Assembly: GCA_027081355.1 (NCBI GenBank)
Contig: JALWKP010000156.1
Coordinates: 1-34,459 of the forward strand
Source: Campylobacteraceae bacterium
GTDB lineage: Bacteria > Campylobacterota > Campylobacteria > Campylobacterales > Sulfurovaceae
Length of the DNA stretch: 34,459 nucleotides
Direction: 5' to 3'
Of the stretch, positions 7,218 to 14,176 are shown piece by piece (the stretch's first letter is position 1; the number at the start of each line of letters is the position of its first letter). A program made the position numbers and the translations under genes. The notes beneath the pieces were generated by a model that was not told the DNA's origin, searched no databases, and saw only the letters and a list, made by a program, of their open reading frames with translations.

Positions 7218-8164
7218 GCAAGGCAAGAGTTTTACCGCAGACAAGAGATAATTTTAAAATAGACTCACTGGCAAACAGACCCCAAAATATCGGCGCTATC
7301 AGTGAAGAAGAGGCAAAAGGGCTTGGCGGAGAGCTTTTTGTTTACAGTTACGGCTCGTGCAAGGGCGGTTTGGCTTTAAATATTTATTGGGTTTTAAACG
7401 GCGAGCAGAGGGTAATAGATTGCAAAATAGAGGTTTTTGGCGAAAACGATATGCTGGCAGTTGCTTCTATTGCGGGGCTTGTGGCTAAAAATAAAAATCC
7501 CGATGAGATTTTGGATTTAAAAGAGAAAGGTTTAGAGTATTTCTTGCGCGAAAATCCAAACAAACCGGCATTTGCGCCAAGCAAAAGGTTTTTTACAAAT
7601 GTAATGATAGACGCCTTGCAGTGCTGCGCCAAAGCTTATAAAGGCGAAGAGATAGACGAAGGCGATATTGTTGATAGCTTTACGGGTGCTACGATGCGTT
7701 TTATTAAAGAGAGCATTAAGCGCTTCGATATAGACAATTTGCAAGATTTAGTCGATTACACAAGAGCCGGGGCATACGATAAAAGCTGCCAATATCCGGG
7801 TGCAGGCGACAGCCTTTCTAAACACTATTTAACAGATATTTTAAGAGAAACAAGAATAGAGCTGGATGAAGCTAAAAAAGCTGCAAAAATGGTGGTTGAT
7901 AAACCGTTTAAAGAGATGAATATAGAAGAAAAACGGGTGGCGATAGAGGCAACAATAGATAAATATATCCGCCATATGCTGGTAATGGACGGCGGGGATA
8001 TGGAAATTTTAGATATTAAAAATAATGGCGAAAATACCGATATTTACATTAGATACCTAGGAGCCTGCAACGGCTGCGCAAGTGCCAGCACCGGAACCCT
8101 TTTTGCAATAGAGGGGATTTTAAAGCAAAAATTGGATGATAAAATCCGCGTGATACCGCTTTGA
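7214..8164 (+). CDS. NifU-like protein with degenerate scaffold, intact NFU domain
   Basis: The start is ATG 7214, inside the ATGA overlap with the NifS-like gene and 3 bases after AAGGAGAG; an in-frame ATG at 7199 lies upstream of that site. The 316 residues have the three-part NifU architecture: an IscU-like domain (about 25-145), a central ferredoxin-like domain (about 150-200) and a C-terminal NFU domain (about 240-316). Of the IscU-type ligands, the first Cys may persist as Cys49, the second (FGC motif) is Glu77 (FGEND), and the third is probably Phe127. Of the central four-Cys [2Fe-2S] set only Cys192 is evident; the others read Asp154, Ser155 and Asp189. The NFU motif GACNGCAS (Cys285, Cys288) is intact. 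It may still carry a cluster through NFU, but not act as a normal NifU scaffold. Confidence 0.85.
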   Translation: MSKARVLPQTRDNFKIDSLANRPQNIGAISEEEAKGLGGELFVYSYGSCKGGLALNIYWVLNGEQRVIDCKIEVFGENDMLAVASIAGLVAKNKNPDEILDLKEKGLEYFLRENPNKPAFAPSKRFFTNVMIDALQCCAKAYKGEEIDEGDIVDSFTGATMRFIKESIKRFDIDNLQDLVDYTRAGAYDKSCQYPGAGDSLSKHYLTDILRETRIELDEAKKAAKMVVDKPFKEMNIEEKRVAIEATIDKYIRHMLVMDGGDMEILDIKNNGENTDIYIRYLGACNGCASASTGTLFAIEGILKQKLDDKIRVIPL

Positions 8165-8207
8165 GTTTAGGGTTGAGGATTTAGGTTTGAGTGTGTAGGG
8201 GCAGACC

Positions 8208-8477
8208 CATTGCCATTAAGTTAAGGTTTTTATGTCCATAAAATGCACAAAGCTCAAAGCCCAAAGCCAAAAGCTAACCACCTCGTCATTCCCGCGAAAG
8301 CGGGAATCCACAGGTTGAACTGCTACAAAAGTCCTATTTTTACTTTTAAGCAATTTAAATCGTGGATTCCCAATCAAGTTGGGAATGACATGAGGCAGAT
8401 AATTTTTTTGCTTTCTGCTTTTAGCTTTAAGCTTTGTGCCAATAAATGGATATTTTACTCTTAACTTAAAGGCATTG
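8208..8477. mobile_element. MITE-like element B, inverted relative to element A
   Basis: The left end CATTGCCATTAAGTTAAG (8208-8225) is inverted at 8460-8477 with 16 of 18 matches. Subterminal sequence matches element A in reverse orientation: the 8221-8255 region corresponds to A's right end and ATGGATATTTTACTCTTAAC (8446-8465) to A's left end. The length is 270 bp against 273 bp for A. The 11-bp direct repeats abutting both ends are strong evidence of insertion. The interior is unlike A's, carrying a REP-like doublet instead of the heptamer array. Confidence 0.7.
8285..8389. repeat. REP/REPIN-like inverted doublet inside element B
   Basis: There are two stem-loops: ATTCCCGCGAAAGCGGGAAT (8288-8307, 8-bp stem with GAAA loop) and ATTCCCAA/TTGGGAAT (8366-8386). 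They are inverted to one another. Each has a GTGG head, read as CCAC at 8308-8311 and GTGG at 8362-8365, facing inward, with GTCATT at the far ends. The GTRG head plus hairpin in inverted pairs is the layout of REP sequences in REPINs/BIMEs; the same ATTCCC(N8)GGGAAT form is known as dRS3 in Neisseria. Confidence 0.7.
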
Positions 8478-8664
8478 AGGGGCAGACCTGTGTGTCTGCC
8501 CGTAAAGTTGGCGGGGTTTAGGTTTGAGAGTTGAGGTTTACTGATTACGAAGCTCCAGCTTCGTAACCCGATATTTTAATATGCATCACAAAGCTGAGCT
8601 TTATGACGAGAAAAAAATTGATTAAAAATTAAGCAATAATGATTAATAAAATATAAACAGTATT

Positions 8665-8697
8665 TGTTATTATTTTAATGCAAAATTAAAATAAGGA
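8665..8697 (+). promoter_or_regulatory. Porin promoter and ribosome site
   Basis: TGTTATTAT at 8665-8673 is an extended -10 with one mismatch to TATAAT. AAGGAT at 8692-8697 is the ribosome site, six bases before the porin ATG. Confidence 0.5.
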
Positions 8698-8703
8698 TAG
8701 ATA

Positions 8704-9915
8704 ATGAAAAAAGCTTTATTACTTTCAATAGCAGTATCGAGTCTGATTTATGCCGGCGGCGATATTGCTCCTGCTCAGCCTGTTGCTCCGCAAGCGGCTC
8801 CGGCAGCGTGCGATTTTTGGGGAACTTTGGCATTTAGATACGATGCTAACAAAGATAATGTAAACAGCTTTGGAGACTCTGCAAATAATTTTGCAGCAGC
8901 TGGTCTTGCAATCGGCGTAGAAAAAGAGTTAGGTTACGGTTTTGGTTTTGGCGCTGAACTTGGTGCCAGATATACACTTGACGGCAGCTTTAATAAAGTT
9001 GGTGAGAGTGCAGAACTTTCTCAAGCTTATTTAACTTACAAAGCGGGCAATACTGCTATTAAACTTGGCCGCCAGGCACTTCCGCAAAATTTAAGCCCAT
9101 GGGCATGGAGTGACAGAGTTGATGGCATTATAGACAGAGCTTACAACGGTATTGTAATTGTTAATACCGATATTAAAGATACTGTTTTAGCAGGTGCTTG
9201 GATTGCCAGCTTTACTGATGATGCAGGTTCTGTAAAAATCAGCGACAACAGCAAAAACAAAGGTCTGTTTATGCTTGCAGCAGAGTATAAAGGTATTGCC
9301 AATACAACTTTGGATTTCTCTGCATACTATGTTCCAAAACTTTTTAACTACGGCAAAACTTACTCTTTATGGGCAATGGCTCAAAGTAAAGTCAGCAATG
9401 TAGATTTGGCTTTCCAAGCTGCTTATGCTAAAGCTGATGCTTTATCAAGTTCATTTGCAGTTGCTGCATCTGCTGGAACAACTTTCGGTGATTTAGATGC
9501 TAAATTAACTTTAGGTTACATTAATGACGGCAAAACCCCGCTTAATATTACCCAGTTTGACGCTTCAACATCTACAACAGGGAATCCGTATAATTCTGTA
9601 AGCAGTTCTGTTCTTTCAACTTTTGTTGATGACAATTATTACACATCTTTTGGCGGCGAAGTTAATGGCGGTAAACAAAAAATCGTTAAATTGGATTTAG
9701 GTTACAAATTGCCTTACGGTAAATTGGTATCAACTATTGCTTACGATAAAACAAGCGGCGGAACTGTAACTAAAAACTTAGGTGCAAAACTTGGTTATGA
9801 GTTTAATGTAAAAGGTGTAGATGCATTAGTTGAATACACTTATGAAAAAACTACAACAACTTCCGGTTCAAGTAAAAACCAAAGAATCAGAGTTTCTGGC
9901 GTTTACAAATTTTAA
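8704..9915 (+). CDS. Outer-membrane porin
   Basis: This is a 403-residue beta-barrel outer-membrane protein. A cleavable signal peptide covers about residues 1-17 (MKKALLLSIAVSSLIYAGG, cleavage near YAG). A short Pro/Ala/Gln-rich linker (about 22-35) follows and then a barrel of alternating hydrophobic strands ending in the C-terminal aromatic signature VSGVYKF recognised by the BAM complex. The region KAGNTAIKLGRQALPQNLSP with WSDRVDGIIDRAYNG (about 115-150) resembles the Opr/major outer-membrane porin family of Campylobacterota, including the R-x-D-G pattern of constriction-loop segments. It is probably a general diffusion porin for small solutes. It is a single-gene unit with its own promoter and a strong terminator, as expected for an abundant protein. 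Confidence 0.85.
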   Translation: MKKALLLSIAVSSLIYAGGDIAPAQPVAPQAAPAACDFWGTLAFRYDANKDNVNSFGDSANNFAAAGLAIGVEKELGYGFGFGAELGARYTLDGSFNKVGESAELSQAYLTYKAGNTAIKLGRQALPQNLSPWAWSDRVDGIIDRAYNGIVIVNTDIKDTVLAGAWIASFTDDAGSVKISDNSKNKGLFMLAAEYKGIANTTLDFSAYYVPKLFNYGKTYSLWAMAQSKVSNVDLAFQAAYAKADALSSSFAVAASAGTTFGDLDAKLTLGYINDGKTPLNITQFDASTSTTGNPYNSVSSSVLSTFVDDNYYTSFGGEVNGGKQKIVKLDLGYKLPYGKLVSTIAYDKTSGGTVTKNLGAKLGYEFNVKGVDALVEYTYEKTTTTSGSSKNQRIRVSGVYKF

Positions 9916-9964
9916 TACAACAGAGAAACAAATATCGTAAATCTCCCAAAGTTTTCTTCTGTTC

Positions 9965-9993
9965 GCCCCTTTTGGGGCAGTTTTCTTCTTTTT
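9965..9993 (+). terminator. Rho-independent terminator of the porin gene
   Basis: GCCCC (9965-9969), loop TTTT, GGGGC (9974-9978), then AGTTTTCTTCTTTTT. It is a short GC-rich stem with a T-rich tail, 50 bases after the porin stop. Confidence 0.8.
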
Positions 9994-9994
9994 A

Positions 9995-10003
9995 TGATAT
10001 AAT
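9995..10003 (+). promoter_or_regulatory. Extended -10 promoter of rimO-tilS
   Basis: TGATATAAT at 9995-10003 is a perfect extended -10 with no clear -35. The expected start near 10010 leaves a leader of about 100 bases filled by an inverted repeat. Confidence 0.6.
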
Positions 10004-10018
10004 TTCAGGACTTGGATA

Positions 10019-10100
10019 TTAATTGATAATTTATAATTGACAATTGATAATGCAAAATAACTTTAATTATCAATTATCAATTGTCAATTGTCAATTATCA
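10019..10100. repeat. AATTGATAAT-type inverted repeat in the rimO leader
   Basis: Repeated AATTGATAA/AATTGACAA units (10019-10050) are inverted at about 10062-10100 (ATCAATTATCAATTGTCAAT and following), forming a long AT-only hairpin. It ends directly before the AAAAGG ribosome site (10101-10106). The unit is the same family as the outer inverted repeat at 4553-4907. Confidence 0.75.
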
Positions 10101-10112
10101 AAAAGGTTTTAA

Positions 10113-11426
10113 ATGTCAAAAAAGCTTCATTTAATAAGTTTAGGATGCAATAAAAATTTAGTCGATAGCGAAGTAATGCTTGGAAGGCTGCGCGAATATG
10201 AAATTACCGGCGACCCTGAAGATGCTGATGTGATTATTGTTAATACTTGCGGATTTATCGAAGCTGCAAAAGCGGAATCTATCGAGGCTATTTTAGCTGC
10301 GCATCAAGCCAGAAAAGAGGACTCTTTGCTGGTTGTAAGCGGCTGTCTTAGCGAGCGTTACAAAGAAGAGCTTACAAAAGAGATTCCCGAAGTTGATATT
10401 TTTACAGGTGTCGGCGATTATGAGCGGATAGACGAGCTTATCTCTCTAAAGCAGAGCTCTTTTACCCCGCAGGTTTATCTGGCAAACGAAAATTCGCCGC
10501 GTGTAATTACCGGCTCTAAATACCACGCTTATGTAAAGCTTAGCGAAGGGTGCAACCAGGCGTGCTCGTTTTGTGCTATTCCTACATTTAAAGGTAAGCT
10601 GAAATCAAGAAGCATCGATTCGGTAATTGCCGAAGTGCAAAATTTAATTAGCCAAGGGTTTAAGGATTTTAGCTTTATTTCGCAAGACACATCAAGTTTC
10701 GGGCGCGATTTGGGCAACCCAAATGCGCTTATAGATTTAATTAAACAGGTTGAATTGCTGCCCGGGATTAAGAGTGCCAGAATTTTATATCTCTATCCTA
10801 GCACCACAACATTTGAACTTATCGATGCAATTGCTTCTTCGCCTGTTTTTGAGACATATTACGATATGCCGATACAGCACATAAGCGATAAAATGCTAAA
10901 GGTTATGAAACGCGGATTTGGCAGGGAAAAAACGGTTGAACTGTTAAATTATATGCGCTCTAAAGAGGGCTCTTTTGTGCGCACAGCCGTAATTGCCGGG
11001 CATCCGCAAGAGAGCGAAGCCGATTTTAATGAATTAAAAGAGTTTATTAAAGGGTTTGGCTTTGACAGAATTACCGTTTTTGAATACTCAAATGAAGAGA
11101 ACACAAGCGCATTTAATATGGAGCAAATCGACGAAGAGTTAATTAGCGAGCGTGCCACAATTTTGGGCGAAATTGCAAAAGAGGCGATGCAAAAGTCGCT
11201 AAATGCGATGCTAAATAGAGAAATCAGGGTAATGATAGACGGCGAAAGCAGCGAACATGAATTTCTGCTCACCTCCCGCCCAAGCCTCTGGGCACCCGAA
11301 ATTGACGGCGAAGTTTTAATTAACGATACAAACGGTTTTGCCGTAAACCACGGCGATTATTTTATGGCAAAAGTTACCCAAATTGCGGGCTTTACACCGC
11401 TTGCAACACTGCTTAAAAAGGTGTAG
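10113..11426 (+). CDS. rimO: Ribosomal protein S12 methylthiotransferase RimO
   Basis: This is a radical-SAM enzyme that adds a methylthio group to the conserved Asp of ribosomal protein S12 (Asp88 in E. coli). The 437 residues have the MTTase order. The N-terminal UPF0004 domain begins LHLISLGCNKNLVDSEVMLG with cluster cysteines at Cys11 (SLGCNKN), Cys47 (NTCGF) and Cys78 (SGCLSERY). The radical-SAM motif CNQACSFC is near 146-153, and a C-terminal TRAM-like domain covers about 370-437. SLGCNKNLVDSE favours RimO over MiaB, and a separate MiaB is in the window. ATG 10113 is preceded by AAAAGG. tilS follows two bases after the stop. Confidence 0.95.
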   Translation: MSKKLHLISLGCNKNLVDSEVMLGRLREYEITGDPEDADVIIVNTCGFIEAAKAESIEAILAAHQARKEDSLLVVSGCLSERYKEELTKEIPEVDIFTGVGDYERIDELISLKQSSFTPQVYLANENSPRVITGSKYHAYVKLSEGCNQACSFCAIPTFKGKLKSRSIDSVIAEVQNLISQGFKDFSFISQDTSSFGRDLGNPNALIDLIKQVELLPGIKSARILYLYPSTTTFELIDAIASSPVFETYYDMPIQHISDKMLKVMKRGFGREKTVELLNYMRSKEGSFVRTAVIAGHPQESEADFNELKEFIKGFGFDRITVFEYSNEENTSAFNMEQIDEELISERATILGEIAKEAMQKSLNAMLNREIRVMIDGESSEHEFLLTSRPSLWAPEIDGEVLINDTNGFAVNHGDYFMAKVTQIAGFTPLATLLKKV

Positions 11427-11428
11427 CG

Positions 11429-12397
11429 TTGCTAAATCAAGAGCTTTTAACATTGCTAAAAAGCGGCAAAAATCTTTTGGCATTCTCTGCCGGAGTGGAT
11501 TCTAGCGCACTGTTTTTTATGCTTTTGGAAAACGGCATAGAGTTTGATATTGCAATAGTCAATTACGGTTTAAGGGAGCAGGCAAAGCAGGAGATTGCTT
11601 ACGCAAAAGAGCTTGCCGCACATTACAATAAAAAGATTTTCACCGCCGATGCGCCAAAATTTGTTTCCAATTTTGAAGCAAATGCAAGAGAATTTAGATA
11701 CCGCTTTTTTGACGAGATTATAAAAAAACACTCTTACGAAAATCTGCTTACAGCCCACCAGTTAAACGATAAACTAGAATGGCTTTTAATGCGCTTAAAC
11801 AGCGGTGCAGGGGTTGCAGAGCTTAGCTCTATGGAAACAGTCAGCCAAAGAGAAGGGTATAAAATTGTCCGCCCGCTTTTGGAGTGCACAAAAGATGAGC
11901 TTATAAACTATTTAGAAAAAAAAGGACACAGATATTTTATAGACAGCTCTAACAGCGATAAAAAATATCTGCGCAACCGCTTCCGCCCAATTGCCAATGA
12001 GCTTTTGCAATTTGGCAAAGATGGATTTGTGCGCAGTTTTAAAAATTTAAGTTACGAAGCAGAGTTTATAAAAAGCGGATATAAAACAGTTTTTAGCCAA
12101 AAAGAGTTAAGAGTCTTGCGCCTAAAAGATAGATTCTTCGCCCCTTATGCCGCAAGCTACACGCTAAAAGAGCTCGGTTGCCTCCTTAGCGGCAAAGAGC
12201 GCGAAGCCCTAAAAAGCCAAAACAGCCTGGTTGCCGGCAGAAAATGGGCAATTGAGCTGCAAGATAATCTGCTTTACATCGCCCCGTATGTAAAAGCAAC
12301 TATGGATAAAAAAAGCAAAGAGGTTTACAGATTAGCTAAAATCCCGCCCAAAATAAGGGGTTATTGTTTTATTAAGAAGATAAAATTCAGCCAATGA
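11429..12397 (+). CDS. tilS: tRNA(Ile)-lysidine synthase TilS
   Basis: This PP-loop ATPase joins lysine to C34 of the CAU-anticodon tRNA-Ile so that it reads AUA codons. The PP-loop SAGVDSSALFF is at about residues 20-30 (consensus SGGxDS, here SAGVDS). The N-type ATPase domain continues with NYGLR and LLTAHQLNDKLEWLLMRL, followed by a shorter C-terminal region. At 322 residues it is a short form, typical of Campylobacterota, lacking most of the extended tail of E. coli TilS. The start is TTG at 11429, two bases after the rimO stop, with AAAAAGG inside the end of rimO as ribosome site, so translation is probably coupled. AUA use makes it essential. Confidence 0.9.
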   Translation: MLNQELLTLLKSGKNLLAFSAGVDSSALFFMLLENGIEFDIAIVNYGLREQAKQEIAYAKELAAHYNKKIFTADAPKFVSNFEANAREFRYRFFDEIIKKHSYENLLTAHQLNDKLEWLLMRLNSGAGVAELSSMETVSQREGYKIVRPLLECTKDELINYLEKKGHRYFIDSSNSDKKYLRNRFRPIANELLQFGKDGFVRSFKNLSYEAEFIKSGYKTVFSQKELRVLRLKDRFFAPYAASYTLKELGCLLSGKEREALKSQNSLVAGRKWAIELQDNLLYIAPYVKATMDKKSKEVYRLAKIPPKIRGYCFIKKIKFSQ

Positions 12398-12476
12398 CCC
12401 AAATTTATTTATAAATATAAGCTTAATAAATCAGCCTTAATTATGAAATTTTAAATTTGGCACAGCAATAATAAAA

Positions 12477-13775
12477 TTAAACCAACTCCCCCTCTAACTG
12501 AGTCAAGTAAGCTTTTGTTATTTTGACATTTGCAATTTTTCCAAGCAGCTCTTCGCTGCCCTTTATTAAAACCAAACGCCCTTCGTCGGTTCTGCCGGCT
12601 ATTTTGCCCTCGCTTTTTAAATCATCAAATAGCACTTGAGAAATCTTGCCCACTTGCGCATCCATAGATGCTCTTTGAATCTCTTTATGCCTGGCTTGCA
12701 GGGTTTGCAATCTTTTAGAAGCAACAGCTCTGTCTATCTGGTTTTCATAAGCGGCAGCAGGGGTATGAGGACGCGGGGAATAGATAAATGAAAACAGCGT
12801 ATCAAATCTTACTTTTTCCAATACATCCATGGTATCTGCAAAATCTTCTTCGCTTTCTCCTGGAAAACCAACAATTATATCAGAAGAAATTGCAACATTT
12901 GGAACCATCTTTCTTATCTTTTCGCAACGGTTTAAAAACCATTCTTTGCTGTAACCGCGTTTCATTTCCTTTAAAATTTTACTTGAACCGCTCTGCAGAG
13001 GAACATGAATTTGCTTGCAAATTTTAGGATTAGATGCAAATTCTTCCAAAAATTCATCATCCATATGCAAAGGATGGGGCGAAGCAAAGCGGATTCTCTC
13101 TAAACCTTCAACTTTGCTAACTTCTCTTAAAAGTTCGGTAAAATTTTTTGCGCCGTTTTGCTCTATGCCAAATCTTCTGCCGTAATTATTAACATTTTGC
13201 CCCAAAAGCGTAACCTCTTTTGCGCCGCCGTTTACCGCTTTTTGCACCTCTTGCACAATTAAACTGCTTGGGATTGAAATCTCCTCTCCCCTAGTTGTTG
13301 GAACAATGCAAAAAGTGCATTTTTTATCACATCCTATCGAAATATTTACCATAACTCTATAAGGGTTAGAACGATAATCCCCAAAATCATAAGTGCTTTC
13401 GTCATAGCTTGTATCTATTTCGATTGCATGCTTTTTATCTATAACTTGAGTAATTTTAGATACATTTCTTGCACCTAAAACAAAATCGACAACAGGCGCT
13501 CTTTTTATAATCTCTTTACCCAAATGGCTTGCTGTGCAGCCTGCAACACCTATTTTAGCACCCTCTTTTTTATGCTTTTTAAATACCCCGATTTCCGAAA
13601 AAAGTTTAGATACCGGTTTTTCCCGCACAGAGCATGTATTAATAATGATTAAATCTGCTTCGTTTAATTTTTGAGTTAATTCATAAGGCTCTTTCTTATT
13701 AAGTTCAGCAATTATGTGCTCGCTGTCGCGGACATTCATTGCGCAGCCTAATGTTTCAATATAGAGCTTTTTCAT
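12477..13775 (-). CDS. miaB: tRNA-2-methylthio-N6-dimethylallyladenosine synthase MiaB
   Basis: This radical-SAM methylthiotransferase modifies i6A37 to ms2i6A37 in tRNAs reading UNN codons. It has 432 residues. The N-terminal UPF0004 domain ([18 protein letters not shown]) has cluster cysteines at Cys11, Cys48 (NTCSVREKP) and Cys80 (GCTASHLG). The radical-SAM motif CDKKCTFC is near 151-158, followed by [11 protein letters not shown]-terminal TRAM domain (about 370-432) binds tRNA. The ETLGCAMN and NTCSVREKP motifs distinguish it from RimO. It begins immediately after the stop of the HP0268-like gene with no gap, so the two form an operon. It is convergent with tilS across 79 bases. Confidence 0.95.
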   Translation of the reverse strand: MKKLYIETLGCAMNVRDSEHIIAELNKKEPYELTQKLNEADLIIINTCSVREKPVSKLFSEIGVFKKHKKEGAKIGVAGCTASHLGKEIIKRAPVVDFVLGARNVSKITQVIDKKHAIEIDTSYDESTYDFGDYRSNPYRVMVNISIGCDKKCTFCIVPTTRGEEISIPSSLIVQEVQKAVNGGAKEVTLLGQNVNNYGRRFGIEQNGAKNFTELLREVSKVEGLERIRFASPHPLHMDDEFLEEFASNPKICKQIHVPLQSGSSKILKEMKRGYSKEWFLNRCEKIRKMVPNVAISSDIIVGFPGESEEDFADTMDVLEKVRFDTLFSFIYSPRPHTPAAAYENQIDRAVASKRLQTLQARHKEIQRASMDAQVGKISQVLFDDLKSEGKIAGRTDEGRLVLIKGSEELLGKIANVKITKAYLTQLEGELV

Positions 13776-14012
13776 CTATATAATATGAACCTCATAAATA
13801 TAATCGCTGTCGCCTAGACCGTATTTAACCTCTTTCATTAAAACAATATGCCCTTTTTCTTCAAAATATTCCAGCATGGCATTCAAATCTTTATGCTCAT
13901 TTTCTCGGGCAAAATAAAAAAATCTTTCTTTATTAAGCTTTTCTTCAATCTCTTCAATTTTTATCTCTTTAAACTTGGCTCCATAAGAGGATTTTGCTAA
14001 TTTTAATTCCAT
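13776..14012 (-). CDS. HP0268-like small nuclease family protein
   Basis: This is a 78-residue protein starting at ATG 14012 (MELKLAKSSYGAKFKEIKIE). AAGGAT stands seven bases upstream. The longer open frame to 14129 runs through the promoter and is not used. The C-terminal half (RFFYFARENEHKDLNAMLEY, then FEEKGHIVLMKEV and a terminal YEVHII) matches my memory of Helicobacter pylori HP0268. That protein has been reported as a small nicking endonuclease and purine-specific ribonuclease. In H. pylori the neighbouring gene HP0269 is miaB, and here the order is the same with zero spacing. The cellular role is not settled. The adjacency could mean a role in tRNA metabolism, which is inference. Confidence 0.8.
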   Translation of the reverse strand: MELKLAKSSYGAKFKEIKIEEIEEKLNKERFFYFARENEHKDLNAMLEYFEEKGHIVLMKEVKYGLGDSDYIYEVHII

Positions 14013-14040
14013 TAATATATCCTTTGGAAAATTTTCCGTA

Positions 14041-14049
14041 ATTATATCA
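14041..14049 (-). promoter_or_regulatory. Extended -10 promoter for the HP0268-like-miaB operon
   Basis: On the minus strand TGATATAAT reads 14049 to 14041. The start near 14034 gives a leader of about 22 bases carrying the AAGGAT ribosome site. Confidence 0.6.
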
Positions 14050-14099
14050 CAAAAAGCAAAAAGATAATCTCTGCAATTCAAGTTTAACCTAATTTTGGT

Positions 14100-14111
14100 T
14101 ATAATTATAAT
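14100..14111 (+). promoter_or_regulatory. Tandem TATAAT boxes upstream of nusA
   Basis: Two consecutive TATAAT hexamers lie at 14100-14105 and 14106-14111 on the plus strand. The start at about 14112-14119 gives a leader of about 60 bases, with AAAAGG roughly ten bases before the nusA ATG. Confidence 0.45.
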
Positions 14112-14176
14112 CTCCAAATACAATAACAATCCCCAGTATTTGTTAATGTTATATAAAAAATGAAAAGGTTATATTT

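Larger units (their letters stand above)
8165..8703. repeat. Intergenic repeat mosaic containing element B
   Basis: These 539 bases contain no credible gene. From left to right there is a copy of TTTAGGTTTGAG (8180-8191, repeated at 8518-8529) and element B (8208-8477) flanked by the 11-bp direct repeat AGGGGCAGACC (8197-8207 and 8478-8488). Next are a hairpin GGGCAGAC/GTCTGCCC (8480-8501), a perfect 10-bp stem TTACGAAGCT/AGCTTCGTAA (8545-8554 with 8557-8566), a stem AAAGCT/AGCTTT (8590-8602), and then the porin promoter. Confidence 0.75.

Noticed and set aside
6039-8164. Annotation as an ordinary cysteine desulfurase/NifU scaffold
   Set aside because: The PLP lysine and catalytic cysteine positions are Ala and Thr/Phe, and most NifU ligands are replaced, so the standard functions cannot be assigned.
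8243-8464. 73-codon plus-strand open frame in the repeat mosaic
   Set aside because: Its translation contains VIPAKAGIH, the tell-tale product of reading through ATTCCCGCGAAAGCGGGAAT repeats. It lies wholly inside element B and is not a gene.
14013-14129. 39-codon N-terminal extension of the HP0268-like protein
   Set aside because: It crosses the extended -10. ATG 14012 has AAGGAT at proper distance and gives the family length.
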